DNA of 52,117 bases from Rugosimonospora africana. Lineage in GTDB: Bacteria > Actinomycetota > Actinomycetes > Mycobacteriales > Micromonosporaceae. The first letter of the stretch is position 1. Every line of letters begins with the position of its first letter. Under the pieces are notes generated by a model that was not told the DNA's origin, did not search any database, and was given only the letters and a program-made list of their open reading frames with translations. The stretch spans positions 1-52,117 of the forward strand of contig NZ_BONZ01000026.1 in the NCBI RefSeq assembly GCF_016862975.1, given 5' to 3'. Below are positions 7,655 through 15,415 of this stretch, one piece after another. The position numbers and the translations under genes are program-made.

Positions 7655-7675
7655 CTTGAGTCGGATCGACTCAAT
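7655..7675. promoter_or_regulatory. HAIR element (HspR-type operator)
   Basis: CTTGAGT-N7-ACTCAAT matches the HspR inverted repeat consensus CTTGAGT-N7-ACTCAAG at 13 of 14 fixed positions. It lies just upstream of hsp20. HspR itself is not in this window. Confidence 0.8.
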
Positions 7676-7790
7676 TCCGGATCGTGACGCGCACCTCAAA
7701 CTGGCCGGAAGCTCCGGCGTAAAACGCCATATAGGTAGAAATGAGGCGCTTTCTCGGTACGCTGAAAGCCAGCTTCGCGAGGAGGAGCCG

Positions 7791-8330
7791 GTGAGGTCGA
7801 ACACGCAGGCGAGCGCCAGGGTGGAGACCCCCGACACCGCGGTGGTCCGTGGGCCGGGGGATGTCGAGGTCTGGCTGTCGGTCAACGGAGCCGCCCACCG
7901 GTTGGCCATCGAGCCCCGGGTCAGCCTGTTGGACGCGCTGCGCGACCGGCTGGAGCTGACCGGCACGAAGAAGGGCTGCAACCAGGGCGCGTGCGGGGCG
8001 TGCACGGTCTGGGTGGACGGCGAGCGCGTGTTGTCCTGCCTGACGCTGGCGATCGCCTGCGAGCGGCGGGAGGTGCGCACGATCGAGGGCCTGGCCGATG
8101 GCCAGACGCTGCACCCGATGCAGGCCGCGTTCATCGCGCGAGACGCGTTCCAGTGCGGATACTGCACCCCCGGCCAGATCATGTCGGCGGTGGCTCTGTT
8201 GAAGGAGGGCCACGCCAAGGACGACTCCGACATCCGCGAGTGGATGAGTGGCAACCTCTGCCGTTGCGCGGCGTACCCGCACATCCGTTCCGCGATCCGC
8301 GACGTCCGCGACGGGAAGACGGGGGACTGA
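7791..8330 (+). CDS. Molybdenum aldehyde oxidoreductase, [2Fe-2S] subunit (PaoA/YagT type)
   Basis: This 179-residue electron-transfer subunit belongs to a xanthine oxidase family enzyme. The plant-type [2Fe-2S] domain has C63, C68, C71 and C83 (GCNQGACGACTVW...LSC). The second cluster domain has C122, C125, C157 and C159 (CGYC...LCRC). I chose GTG 7791 because GGAGGAG lies directly upstream. The in-frame open sequence further upstream lies in the hsp20 gene region. No twin-arginine signal is seen at this start, unlike E. coli PaoA. Five bases separate it from the FAD subunit, so it opens a three-gene operon S-M-L. Confidence 0.88.
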   Translation: MRSNTQASARVETPDTAVVRGPGDVEVWLSVNGAAHRLAIEPRVSLLDALRDRLELTGTKKGCNQGACGACTVWVDGERVLSCLTLAIACERREVRTIEGLADGQTLHPMQAAFIARDAFQCGYCTPGQIMSAVALLKEGHAKDDSDIREWMSGNLCRCAAYPHIRSAIRDVRDGKTGD

Positions 8331-8335
8331 GCGCG

Positions 8336-9328
8336 ATGCGGCCGATCAGCTACTCGCGGGTGGCCGACGTGGGCACCGCGGTCGGGACGGTCACCGCCGA
8401 TCCGGCCAGCGCGTTCCTCGCCGGTGGCACCACCCAGGTCGACCTGCTGCGCATCTACGTCGAGCAGCCCCGCCGGCTGGTGGACATCAACGACCTCCCG
8501 CTGCGCGACATCGAGGAGTTGCCGAACCGCGGCCTGCGCATCGGCGCGCTCGCCAGGATGAACGAGGTCGCGGAGCACCCCTCGGTGATCGACCGGTCGC
8601 CACTGGTCTCGCAGGCGCTGCTGCTGGGCGCGTCCCCACAACTGCGCAACATGGCTTCGATCGGCGGCAACCTGCTGCAGCGCACCCGGTGCACGTACTT
8701 CCGCGACGTGTCGACCGCGTGCAACAAGCGCACCCCGGGCACCGGCTGCGCCGCCATGGACGGCGTCAACCGCGGGCACGCCGTCCTCGGCACCAGCGAC
8801 CAGTGCATCGCGACCCACCCGTCGGACCTCGCGGTCGCCCTCGTCGCCCTCGACGCGGACGTCATCGCCGAGGGACAGCGGGGACGGCGATCCATCCCGG
8901 TCCACGAATTCTTCCTGCCGCCGGAGGACACCCCGGACATCGAGCACCCGCTCGACCACGGCGAGCTGATCGTGGATGTCGAGGTGCCGCCCGCGCCGGA
9001 CGGGTCCACCTCGCTGTACCTGAAGGTCCGCGACCGGGAGTCCTACGAGTTCGCGCTCGCCTCGGTCGCGGTGGCGCTGCGCGTGGAAGGCGGCATGGTG
9101 GTCGAGGTACGGCTGGCTCTCGGCGGTGTCGCCACCGTGCCGTGGCGTGCCCGGCGGGCCGAGCGCATGCTCACCGGCCAGCCCGCCACCACGGAGAACT
9201 TCGCCGCAGCCGCACGCGAGGAGTTGGCGCCGGCCGTCGCACGGGGGATGAACGGGTTCAAGATCGAGCTGGCCTGCCGGACCATCGTCCGCGCGCTGGA
9301 GACGGTCGCGCCGGACGGTGCGCGATGA
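8336..9328 (+). CDS. Molybdenum aldehyde oxidoreductase, FAD and [4Fe-4S] subunit (PaoB/YagS type)
   Basis: The 330-residue medium subunit carries FAD between the Fe-S and Mo subunits. The FAD loop FLAGGTTQVDLL lies near residues 25-36 and NMASIGGNLLQRTRC near 105-119. C119, C129, C138 and C157 sit in an insertion (RCTYFRDVSTACNKRTPG, TGCAAMDG, DQCIATHPSD). That insertion is characteristic of PaoB/YagS and of 4-hydroxybenzoyl-CoA reductase-like subunits holding an extra [4Fe-4S] cluster. CO dehydrogenase CoxM lacks it. This favours an aldehyde oxidoreductase. Its stop overlaps an ATG in another frame, but the large subunit starts 166 bp further on, beyond an inserted family A repeat. Confidence 0.88.
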   Translation: MRPISYSRVADVGTAVGTVTADPASAFLAGGTTQVDLLRIYVEQPRRLVDINDLPLRDIEELPNRGLRIGALARMNEVAEHPSVIDRSPLVSQALLLGASPQLRNMASIGGNLLQRTRCTYFRDVSTACNKRTPGTGCAAMDGVNRGHAVLGTSDQCIATHPSDLAVALVALDADVIAEGQRGRRSIPVHEFFLPPEDTPDIEHPLDHGELIVDVEVPPAPDGSTSLYLKVRDRESYEFALASVAVALRVEGGMVVEVRLALGGVATVPWRARRAERMLTGQPATTENFAAAAREELAPAVARGMNGFKIELACRTIVRALETVAPDGAR

Positions 9329-9429
9329 GCGAGCCTCAGCCAGGTCAGCGCAGCGGAGCCGCTCCTCCCGTGAGGATCAGGAATTGGAGTTGCAGCGCTC
9401 TCGTGCCTCATGCCGAACCGGCGGCGGAG

Positions 9430-9481
9430 CGACTGGTCTGGGTCGCCGCGCGGCGACAGACGCGCCGAGCCAGACTGGTCG
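9430..9481 (+). repeat. Family A 52-bp palindromic repeat, copy 2 (inside an operon)
   Basis: Forward copy, CGACTGGTCTGGG...GCCAGACTGGTCG, in the gap between the FAD and Mo subunit genes. It ends 13 bases before the large-subunit ATG. The arms match the consensus. The inner part has CGCCGCGCGGCGACAG in place of the commoner CGTGGCGCGGCGTCAG. Confidence 0.9.
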
Positions 9482-9494
9482 GACAGGATCCGGC

Positions 9495-11744
9495 ATGAGC
9501 CCGGCGATCGGTGGCACGCTCGCCCGGCTGGACGGCCGGGCGAAGGTCAGCGGCTCCGCCCGGTACTCCGGCGAGGTGCCGATTCCCCACCTCGCGCACG
9601 CGGTCCTGATCGGCGCCCCGGTGGCCAACGCCCGGATCACCGCGGTCGACGCCACGGAGGCGGAGCAGTCCGCCGGGGTGCTGGCCGTGCTGACCCACCT
9701 GAACCTGCCCAAGGTCGCCATGCAGCCGTCGCTGCTGCCGTCGCTGGCCGGCCTGGCCGCACCCGGGCACACCTTCTTCCCGATGCAGGACGACACGGTG
9801 CACTACGCCGGGCAGCACGTGGCGGTCGTCGTCGCCGACACCCTGGAGCGCGCCGAGCACGCGGCCACCCTGGTTCGGATCGACTACGACACCACACCGC
9901 CGGTGACGCTCCTGGAGGAGATCAAGGACCAGGCGTACGAGCCGCAGAAGATCTTCGGCGGTCTGCTGCCCGGTCGCCAGGTACGCGGCGACATCGAGGC
10001 CGGCCTGCGGGACGCCGAGGTACGCGTCGAGGCGATGTACGAGTTCGCCGCCAACCACCACAACCCGATCGAGCCGTCGACCACCACGGCGGCGTGGGAC
10101 GAGGTCGGCCGGCTCACGCTCTACGACGGCATCCAGGGGCCGACCTCGACCCAGCTGACCGCCGCCGCGTTTCTCGGTGTGCCGCCCGCCCAGATCCGGG
10201 TGGTGAGCAACTACGTCGGGGGAAGCTTCGGGTCGAAGGCGATGGTCTGGCCGCACGCGACCCTCGCCGCGATGGCCGCCCGGCACGTCGGGCGCCCGGT
10301 CCGGCTCGCCCTCAACCGGGAGCAGATGTTCACCTCGTGCGGCCACCGCGAACAGCAACGCCAGCACCTCACCCTGGGCGCCCGGGCCGACGGGAAGCTG
10401 GTCGCGGTGCGCCACCACAAGCTGTCGTTGACCTCCCACTTCGACGACTGGGCCGAGCCGTCGCTCCAGTCCCCGGCGATCATCTACGACTACCCCAACT
10501 ACGAGGGCATCTACCGGCTGGGGCGGGGGAACATCAACACGCCGACCTTCACCCGCGCGCCGGGCGAGGCGACCGGCATGTTCGCCATGGAGTCCGCGAT
10601 GGACGAGCTCGCCGAGCGGATCGGGGTGGACCCGGTGGAGTTGCGGCTGCGCAACTGCTCCGACACCGACCCGGCCACCGGTGACCCGTGGTCCAGCAGC
10701 GGCCTGCGGGAGTGCCTGGAGCGCGGCGCGGAGCTGTTCGGGTGGGCCGGGCGCGACCCGCGGCCGAGGCAGCGGCGGGAGGGCAACTGGCTGATCGGTA
10801 CCGGCATGGCCACCGCCGCCTACCCGCACGCGCAACCGGTCAACCCGCAGCGCGCCCGGGCCCGGATCTACTCCGACGGCAGCGTCATCGTCGAGGCCGG
10901 CGTGTCCGAGTTCGGCACCGGCATATCCACGGCGATGACGCTGGTCGCCGCGGATGGGCTGGGAGTGACCGTGGACCAGGTGCGGTTCGCGGGCGGCAAC
11001 ACCGACATGCCGAACATCACCGCCGCCGTCGGCTCGGCCGGAGCGGGTGCGGCGAGCGCGGCCGTGCACCTGTCGGTGACCGCGCTGCGCGAGCAACTGA
11101 TCGGCATGGCCGTCGCGGACGAGCAGTCGCCGCTGCACGGCGCGGACCCGGCCGCCGTCGTGGTCGAGGGCGGCCGGATGGCGCTGCGCGACCGGCCGGA
11201 CGCCGGCGAGACCTACTCGGCGATGCTGCAGCGCAAGCTCGTCCCGGATGTGGAGGCGATCGGCAACTGGATACCGCCGGCCCAGGACGTCGGTCACGGC
11301 ATGCACACCTTCGGCGCCCAGTTCGCCGAGGTCGGTGTGGACGCCGAGTTGGGGCTGATCCGGGTACGGCGGATGGTCGGCGTGTTCGCGCCCGGACGGG
11401 TGCTCAACCGGCGTACCGCGCACAGCCAGTTGATGGGCGGGATGCTCTGGGGGCTGGGCCAGACGCTCCTGGAGGCGACCCGGATGGATGCGCGCAGCGG
11501 TCGCTGGGCCAACGCGAGCCTCGCCGACTACCTGGTGCCGGTCAACGCCGACTCGCCGGACGTGGTGGTGGACACCGTCGAGGTGCACGAGAACGTGGTC
11601 AACCCGCTGGGCGTGAAGGGGGTTGGGGAGATCGGCGTCGTCGGGGTGGCCGCGGCCATCGGCAACGCGGTCTACCACGCCACCGGCTACCGGGCGCGTA
11701 GCCTGCCGATCGCCCTGGACGACATCCTGTCCCAGGCGAGCTGA
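9495..11744 (+). CDS. Molybdenum aldehyde oxidoreductase, catalytic Mo-cofactor subunit (PaoC/YagR type)
   Basis: The 749-residue large subunit has the aldehyde oxidase/xanthine dehydrogenase layout: the a/b hammerhead domain at residues 10-125 (KVSGSARYSGEVP...DDTVHYAGQHVAVVVADTLE), then Mo-binding domains with NYVGGSFGSKAM near 240 and SAGAGAASAAVH near 515. The catalytic glutamate is in GVKGVGEIG at about E712. It oxidises aldehydes to acids with a molybdopterin cytosine dinucleotide cofactor. The ATG at 9495 follows ACAGGATCC. No MocA/XdhC-type maturation gene (PaoD) is present nearby, so cofactor insertion must be supplied from elsewhere. The substrate is unknown. Confidence 0.88.
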   Translation: MSPAIGGTLARLDGRAKVSGSARYSGEVPIPHLAHAVLIGAPVANARITAVDATEAEQSAGVLAVLTHLNLPKVAMQPSLLPSLAGLAAPGHTFFPMQDDTVHYAGQHVAVVVADTLERAEHAATLVRIDYDTTPPVTLLEEIKDQAYEPQKIFGGLLPGRQVRGDIEAGLRDAEVRVEAMYEFAANHHNPIEPSTTTAAWDEVGRLTLYDGIQGPTSTQLTAAAFLGVPPAQIRVVSNYVGGSFGSKAMVWPHATLAAMAARHVGRPVRLALNREQMFTSCGHREQQRQHLTLGARADGKLVAVRHHKLSLTSHFDDWAEPSLQSPAIIYDYPNYEGIYRLGRGNINTPTFTRAPGEATGMFAMESAMDELAERIGVDPVELRLRNCSDTDPATGDPWSSSGLRECLERGAELFGWAGRDPRPRQRREGNWLIGTGMATAAYPHAQPVNPQRARARIYSDGSVIVEAGVSEFGTGISTAMTLVAADGLGVTVDQVRFAGGNTDMPNITAAVGSAGAGAASAAVHLSVTALREQLIGMAVADEQSPLHGADPAAVVVEGGRMALRDRPDAGETYSAMLQRKLVPDVEAIGNWIPPAQDVGHGMHTFGAQFAEVGVDAELGLIRVRRMVGVFAPGRVLNRRTAHSQLMGGMLWGLGQTLLEATRMDARSGRWANASLADYLVPVNADSPDVVVDTVEVHENVVNPLGVKGVGEIGVVGVAAAIGNAVYHATGYRARSLPIALDDILSQAS

Positions 11745-11782
11745 CGCGGCCTGCCAAGCGCGGGCCGCCAAGTGCGGTGCGG

Positions 11783-11811
11783 GCGGGCCCGCCACGTGGT
11801 GACGGGCCCGC
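11783..11811. terminator. Hairpin between convergent aldehyde oxidoreductase and cellulase genes
   Basis: A perfect nine-bp stem (GCGGGCCCG with its complement) closes an 11-base loop, 20 bp from the cellulase stop and 39 bp from the oxidoreductase stop. Confidence 0.7.
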
Positions 11812-11830
11812 GGTGCGCGTACCGGATGGG

Positions 11831-13267
11831 TCAGGGACTGGTGCAGGTCAGCGCGGGTGTCGCCGCGCTGCCGGTACCGGTGAAGCCGAACTGCGTCGAA
11901 CCGCCCGCGGCCAGCGAGCCGTTGTAGGACAGATTCTTCACCGTCACGCTGGAGCCGCTGACCGACAGCGTTCCGTTCCAGAGTTGGCTGATGGACTGGC
12001 CACTGGCCAGGGTCCAGCGGACGGTCCAACCGTTGATGGCCGCCCGGCCGGCGGTCACGGTCACCTGTGCCTGGAAGCCGCCCGGCCACGAGTTGGTCGT
12101 CTGGTAGGCGGCCGTGCAGGCGCCGCCGGCCGGAGTGGTCGGAGGCGGGGTGGTCGGTGGAGCGGAGGTTGGTGGGTTGGAGGTCGGTGGGTTGGACGTC
12201 GGTGGGTTGGAGGTCGGCGGGGTGCTGGTGGGTGGGGTCGTGGACGGAGTGGTCGGTGGGGCCGTGGGTGACTCGGTCGGCGGGTACGGCGCCGAACTCG
12301 CCAGGCTGTAGGCGAGGTTGGGCTGGAACGAGCCGGCCGTGTACGAGCAGCCGTCGGCCTCGCCGGGCGGCTTCACCCACAGGTACGCGTCGATGTTCGC
12401 GTCGCCCGTGTTGGTCGTCGGGTACGCGCCGATGCGCCGGTCGGTGTTGTCGTCGGCGCACCAGTCGCCACCGGCCCCGCCGTTGCGGCTGGTGTCGATG
12501 ATCTGGTGCTTGCCCGATGTGCCGAGACCGTTGAGCGCGGAGATGATCGAGCGGCCGTACGCGGCCTCGTTCGCCGTGGAGTTGAAGTTCGACACGTTGG
12601 TGAAGAACCCGTCGGCGTACTGGACGCCGGCCGCCTTGAGCCGGTTGGCCTGATCCGACGCGCTGTTCCAGGCCGAGTGCCCGCCATCGAGGTACACCCG
12701 GGCGCCGGAGTCCGCCGCCTTGATGGTCTGCACCGCCGTGGCCAAGGCCTGGTCCCGCGCCGTGACATCGCTTGCGCTCAGGCACGTCTGCAGGGCGAGG
12801 GCGTCGGTTTCCAGGATGACGATGACCGGCCGGTTGCCCAGTCCGGCCGAGAAGCTGTTGATCCAGGTCTGGTACTGCGCGAGACTCGGCGCACCGCCGG
12901 CGCTGGCGCCGCCGCAGTCCCGGTTGGTGATTTCGTAGACAGACAGGACGGGGATCTGGTTCGCCGAGGCGGCCGCCCCGACGAACGTGGAGACCTCGGA
13001 CTGGACTGTCGTGAGGTTGAACGACGAGAGCCAGTGCGCGGCCGGCTGGCTGGCGATCTTGTCGCGGATCACCGGCATGCGGGAGTCGCTGGGGTTGGCG
13101 GCGACCCATCGGGCCGCCTGGGAGTTGGGATCGCGGTAGAGGCTGCCGGTGATCGCTCCTGCCGACGCGGGGCCGGTAGAGAACCAGGCACCGGCGAGGA
13201 CCGTGCAGCCAACGGCGGCCGCGGCGACGGCCGCCGTCCGTCGATGTCTACGGATGTGCTGGGACAC
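11831..13267 (-). CDS. Secreted GH6 cellulase with C-terminal CBM2
   Basis: This 478-residue exported beta-1,4-glucanase has a signal peptide at residues 1-37 (arginine-rich start, TAAVAAAAVGCTVLAG core, cleavage after ASA). The GH6 catalytic domain spans about 40-330. It contains VYEITNRDCGG (signature 1, Asp near 117) and VIVILETDALAL (signature 2, proposed acid Asp near 155; the usual EPD is ETD here). A Pro/Thr/Ser linker with PPTSN repeats covers about 335-375, and a family 2 cellulose-binding module follows (CTAAYQTTNSWPGGFQ...NGWTVRWTLASGQ...LWNGTLS). GTG 13267 follows GAAAGG. A CebR-type operator lies 39 bp upstream, so expression should respond to cello-oligosaccharides. Confidence 0.92.
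   Translation of the reverse strand: MSQHIRRHRRTAAVAAAAVGCTVLAGAWFSTGPASAGAITGSLYRDPNSQAARWVAANPSDSRMPVIRDKIASQPAAHWLSSFNLTTVQSEVSTFVGAAASANQIPVLSVYEITNRDCGGASAGGAPSLAQYQTWINSFSAGLGNRPVIVILETDALALQTCLSASDVTARDQALATAVQTIKAADSGARVYLDGGHSAWNSASDQANRLKAAGVQYADGFFTNVSNFNSTANEAAYGRSIISALNGLGTSGKHQIIDTSRNGGAGGDWCADDNTDRRIGAYPTTNTGDANIDAYLWVKPPGEADGCSYTAGSFQPNLAYSLASSAPYPPTESPTAPPTTPSTTPPTSTPPTSNPPTSNPPTSNPPTSAPPTTPPPTTPAGGACTAAYQTTNSWPGGFQAQVTVTAGRAAINGWTVRWTLASGQSISQLWNGTLSVSGSSVTVKNLSYNGSLAAGGSTQFGFTGTGSAATPALTCTSP
12160..12250 (-). repeat. Tandem repeats encoding the cellulase linker
   Basis: Repeated 15-bp units encode PPTSN/PPTST between the GH6 domain and the CBM2. All copies keep frame. Confidence 0.75.
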
Positions 13268-13305
13268 GTGGGTACCTTTCTCGGGGACAAAGTGGCAGGC
13301 ATCGA

Positions 13306-13319
13306 TGGGAGCGCTTCCA
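13306..13319. promoter_or_regulatory. CebR-type operator upstream of GH6 cellulase
   Basis: TGGGAGCGCTTCCA matches the 14-bp CebR palindrome TGGGAGCGCTCCCA of streptomycetes and relatives with one mismatch. It lies 39 bp before the cellulase start. No cebR gene is in the window. Confidence 0.8.
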
Positions 13320-13425
13320 TGCAAGGTAGACGATGGGTAGCGCCCTGCCAAGCGGCAGTGGGCAAACGCGTCGTCATCGATTAGAATATGTGTACTAAAA
13401 CAGCTCCCGACCTGGGAGGATTCAA

Positions 13426-14076
13426 ATGGTCTCCAGTACCACCGCCACCCCCACGCCGTATGCGACACTCCTGTCGTTCAGCCGTTACATCGGCCGCACC
13501 GGGCCGGCGAAGGCGACCTTCGTCGGCGGCCTGCGCCGGGCCCGGCAGGCCCGCTCCGGATTCAACCCGCACGGCCAGTTCATCAAGGCGCTCAAGGCAG
13601 ACATCCAGTTCCGCAACCGCGGTGACCACACCGCGGTCGCCGCGGCCGTGGGCACCGTCGCGCCCCGGTGGCGTGCGCTCTACGCGGCGCTGGAGGCCGG
13701 CGGCGCCCGCTACCTGGACTCGCTCGGCGATCCGGGGAAGGTCGAGCTGGCGCAGATCCATGACGCGCTCGGCGTGATCGGCGGGCTCACCGTGAAGGTC
13801 AATCCACACCTGGGGCTGCGCTACGACGACGGGCGCGCCGAGGCCGTCCGGCTGTACTTCGACGAGCAGCCGCCGGCTCCCGACCTGGCGGTCGCGACCC
13901 TGTGGCTGATGTCCCGACACATGCACCAGATCATGCCGAAGGCCGAGCCGGTGCTGGTCGACCTGCGCCGCGGCGAGGTGCACCGGCCGGACCCGAAGAC
14001 CCGCCCGGACGACGTGGAGCGGTGGCTGGCCGGCGAGGCGGCCGCGTTCACCGCGATGTGGGGCCCGGCCGCGTAG
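13426..14076 (+). CDS. Conserved-looking hypothetical protein, 216 residues
   Basis: I do not recognise the family. The protein is soluble and has no signal peptide or membrane segment. It is rich in Ala/Arg/Leu helices, with a basic N-terminal third (GGLRRARQARSGFNPHGQFIKALKADIQFRNRG) and an acidic/aromatic middle (YDDGRAEAVRLYFDEQ). A likely zinc-less helical segment, LWLMSRHMHQIMP, follows near residue 165. GGGAGGA lies five bases before the ATG, and TAGAAT at 13382-13387 is a candidate -10. The codon use is normal for this genome, so the gene looks real. It stands alone between a divergent cellulase and a convergent YCII gene. Confidence 0.65.
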   Translation: MVSSTTATPTPYATLLSFSRYIGRTGPAKATFVGGLRRARQARSGFNPHGQFIKALKADIQFRNRGDHTAVAAAVGTVAPRWRALYAALEAGGARYLDSLGDPGKVELAQIHDALGVIGGLTVKVNPHLGLRYDDGRAEAVRLYFDEQPPAPDLAVATLWLMSRHMHQIMPKAEPVLVDLRRGEVHRPDPKTRPDDVERWLAGEAAAFTAMWGPAA

Positions 14077-14077
14077 A

Positions 14078-14129
14078 CGACTGGTCTGGGTCGTGGCGCG
14101 GCGTCAGACGCGCCGAGCCAGACTGGTCG
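14078..14129 (+). repeat. Family A 52-bp palindromic repeat, copy 3a
   Basis: Forward copy matching the consensus, two bases after the stop codon of the preceding gene. It forms a tandem pair with copy 3b, separated by two bases. Confidence 0.92.
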
Positions 14130-14131
14130 CG

Positions 14132-14183
14132 CGACTGGTCTGGGTCGTGGCGTGGCGTCAGACGCGCCGAGCCAGACTGGTCG
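14132..14183 (+). repeat. Family A 52-bp palindromic repeat, copy 3b
   Basis: Identical to copy 3a except for one C to T change in the inner stem (GGCGTGGCG in place of GGCGCGGCG). Confidence 0.92.
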
Positions 14184-14197
14184 CGAAGGTAGCCGTC

Positions 14198-14233
14198 CAG
14201 TGGCTCGCCGCGTACACGCGCGGCGAGCCACTG
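14198..14233. terminator. Strong bidirectional hairpin
   Basis: A perfect 15-bp stem (CAGTGGCTCGCCGCG with its complement) closes a six-base loop. It separates the plus-strand hypothetical gene and its repeats from the convergent YCII gene. Confidence 0.82.
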
Positions 14234-14307
14234 TGATGTGTGGGGTGGGCCGCTTGACCAGCCCGCCACAAACCAGGCGGGCCTGGCGGCGTTGAGCGAT
14301 CGACCGA

Positions 14308-14670
14308 TCAGCCCTCCGCGCCGCTGGTGTGCACGATCTCCCGTACCTCCATGGCGCCGTACCGGGCGTCCGGCCAGCGCCCGGCGATCTCCACCGCCCG
14401 CTCCTCGGTGGCCACGTCGACGATGAGATATCCGGCCAGGTGCTCCTTGGCCTCGAGGAACGGACCGTCCGTGGCGGCCACGGCGCCACCTCGCAGCCGG
14501 ACCGTCTTGGTCTGCGACGGCGCCGCCAGGGCCTGCCCGCCGACCATCTCGCCGGACTCGGTCAGTTCCTTCATGATCACGTCTACGTCGTCGAATATCC
14601 GCTGGCGGTCGGCGTCCGGCATGGTGGCGAACTCCGCCGGGTCGTTGTAGATCAACAGCAAGTACTTCAC
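14308..14670 (-). CDS. YCII-related (DGPF-domain) protein
   Basis: The 120-residue single-domain protein has a dimeric ferredoxin-like fold: KYLLLIYNDPAEF at the start, and the signature ATDGPFLEAKEHLAGYLIVDVATEERAVEIAGRWP at residues 66-100. Family members are YciI-like proteins of mostly unknown activity, and in actinobacteria they often sit next to ECF sigma factors. None is present here. I chose GTG 14670, since GAGAGG precedes it by six bases and the protein then starts at the first strand. Confidence 0.8.
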   Translation of the reverse strand: MKYLLLIYNDPAEFATMPDADRQRIFDDVDVIMKELTESGEMVGGQALAAPSQTKTVRLRGGAVAATDGPFLEAKEHLAGYLIVDVATEERAVEIAGRWPDARYGAMEVREIVHTSGAEG

Positions 14671-14793
14671 GGCGTACCTCTCGATGGCTCGTGGCGCCCG
14701 GTCGGGCACCTCTCATGGTGAAGGTCGGAGCGGCGCCCGCCATCTCGACATCCGGATCTCGCCGGGATCTCTGACCAACCGGCTCCCTAAATA

Positions 14794-14833
14794 GTTGACA
14801 CTGACTAGTCAGTAGTGGATAGTCAGTGTCAAC
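14794..14833 (+). promoter_or_regulatory. Promoter embedded in a 14-bp perfect inverted repeat (probable PadR operator)
   Basis: GTTGACACTGACTA (14794-14807) and its exact complement (14820-14833) flank a 12-base spacer. The left arm holds a consensus -35 (TTGACA, 14795-14800). GATAGT (14818-14823), 17 bases on, is the -10. An inner 12-bp palindrome CTGACTAGTCAG (14801-14812) is also present. The padR gene lies in the operon this promoter starts, so autorepression is likely. Confidence 0.65.
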
Positions 14834-14865
14834 GGATCGCCGCTACACTCGAAGGGACAACCGCC

Positions 14866-15357
14866 ATGAACGCCACCGCCATGAACGCCACGCAGACCGC
14901 ACGCACCGAGTCGGTTCGCATCCCCGCGAACAACGCCGTGACCAAGCGACTCGGCAACTGGACCACCGCCCGCCAGTTCCAGGTGCGCTCCCACCGCGGG
15001 GTCGTCGTGCTGGACCTGCGCTCTCCGCAGATCCCGGCCGGCGACATTGAGGTCGAGGTCGACCTGGAGAACGCCGTGCTCAAGCTGCTGGTTCCCGACG
15101 ACGCGCCGATCGAGGACTGGGACCTGCGACGTTCGGGCCGCGGCCGGGTCAAGGACGCGCAGCGGCCCGACACGCCAGGCGACCGTCGCGTCGTCCTCAC
15201 CGGCGCGCTGCGCCATGCTGAGATCCGCGTCCACCGTGGCGGCGTCGCCATGCTGTCGGCGATGTTCTCCCGTGAGTACGTCGCCGACCTGCGCCGGGCG
15301 CACAAGCAGGGCCTGCTGCCGACCGTGGACGACCCCACCCGCACCGGCAGGGCCTGA
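14866..15357 (+). CDS. Hypothetical protein, first gene of padR operon
   Basis: The 163-residue protein has no signal peptide or membrane segment. Its body (residues 40-145) is beta-rich: GVVVLDLRSPQIPAGDIEVEVDLENAVLKLLVPDDAPIEDW, then RRVVLTGALRHAEIRVHRGGVAML. The pattern of short repeated strands, each ending in a hydrophobic turn, is reminiscent of the C-terminal domain of LiaF/DUF1707-type proteins, but I cannot confirm homology. The start at 14866 follows AAGGGACA. The codons just after it contain a short duplication (MNATAMNAT). It is transcribed with padR and an FAD monooxygenase. Confidence 0.6.
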   Translation: MNATAMNATQTARTESVRIPANNAVTKRLGNWTTARQFQVRSHRGVVVLDLRSPQIPAGDIEVEVDLENAVLKLLVPDDAPIEDWDLRRSGRGRVKDAQRPDTPGDRRVVLTGALRHAEIRVHRGGVAMLSAMFSREYVADLRRAHKQGLLPTVDDPTRTGRA

Positions 15358-15415
15358 CCGATTCACGTGCACGGCGCGTGCCGACCCGCCACCGGTAGGC
15401 GCCACGGAGGAGCAG

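Noticed and set aside
9325-9498. A 57-codon frame between the FAD and Mo subunit genes (ATGA overlap at its start)
   Set aside because: It runs through the family A repeat, has no recognisable sequence and lacks its own ribosome binding site. It is more likely a by-product of the insertion.
7791-11744. CO dehydrogenase (coxSML) as identity of the Mo enzyme
   Set aside because: The medium subunit has the four-cysteine [4Fe-4S] insertion of PaoB/YagS, and the large subunit lacks a visible CoxL active-site loop (AYRCSFR-type motif).
9408-13109. A 1233-codon open frame antisense to the oxidoreductase genes
   Set aside because: It overlaps well-supported genes on the opposite strand. Long antisense frames are a normal by-product of high third-position GC, and the translation shows no domain.
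14866-15357. A LiaF-type membrane regulator
   Set aside because: There is no membrane segment, and the similarity is only a general strand pattern. It was left as hypothetical.
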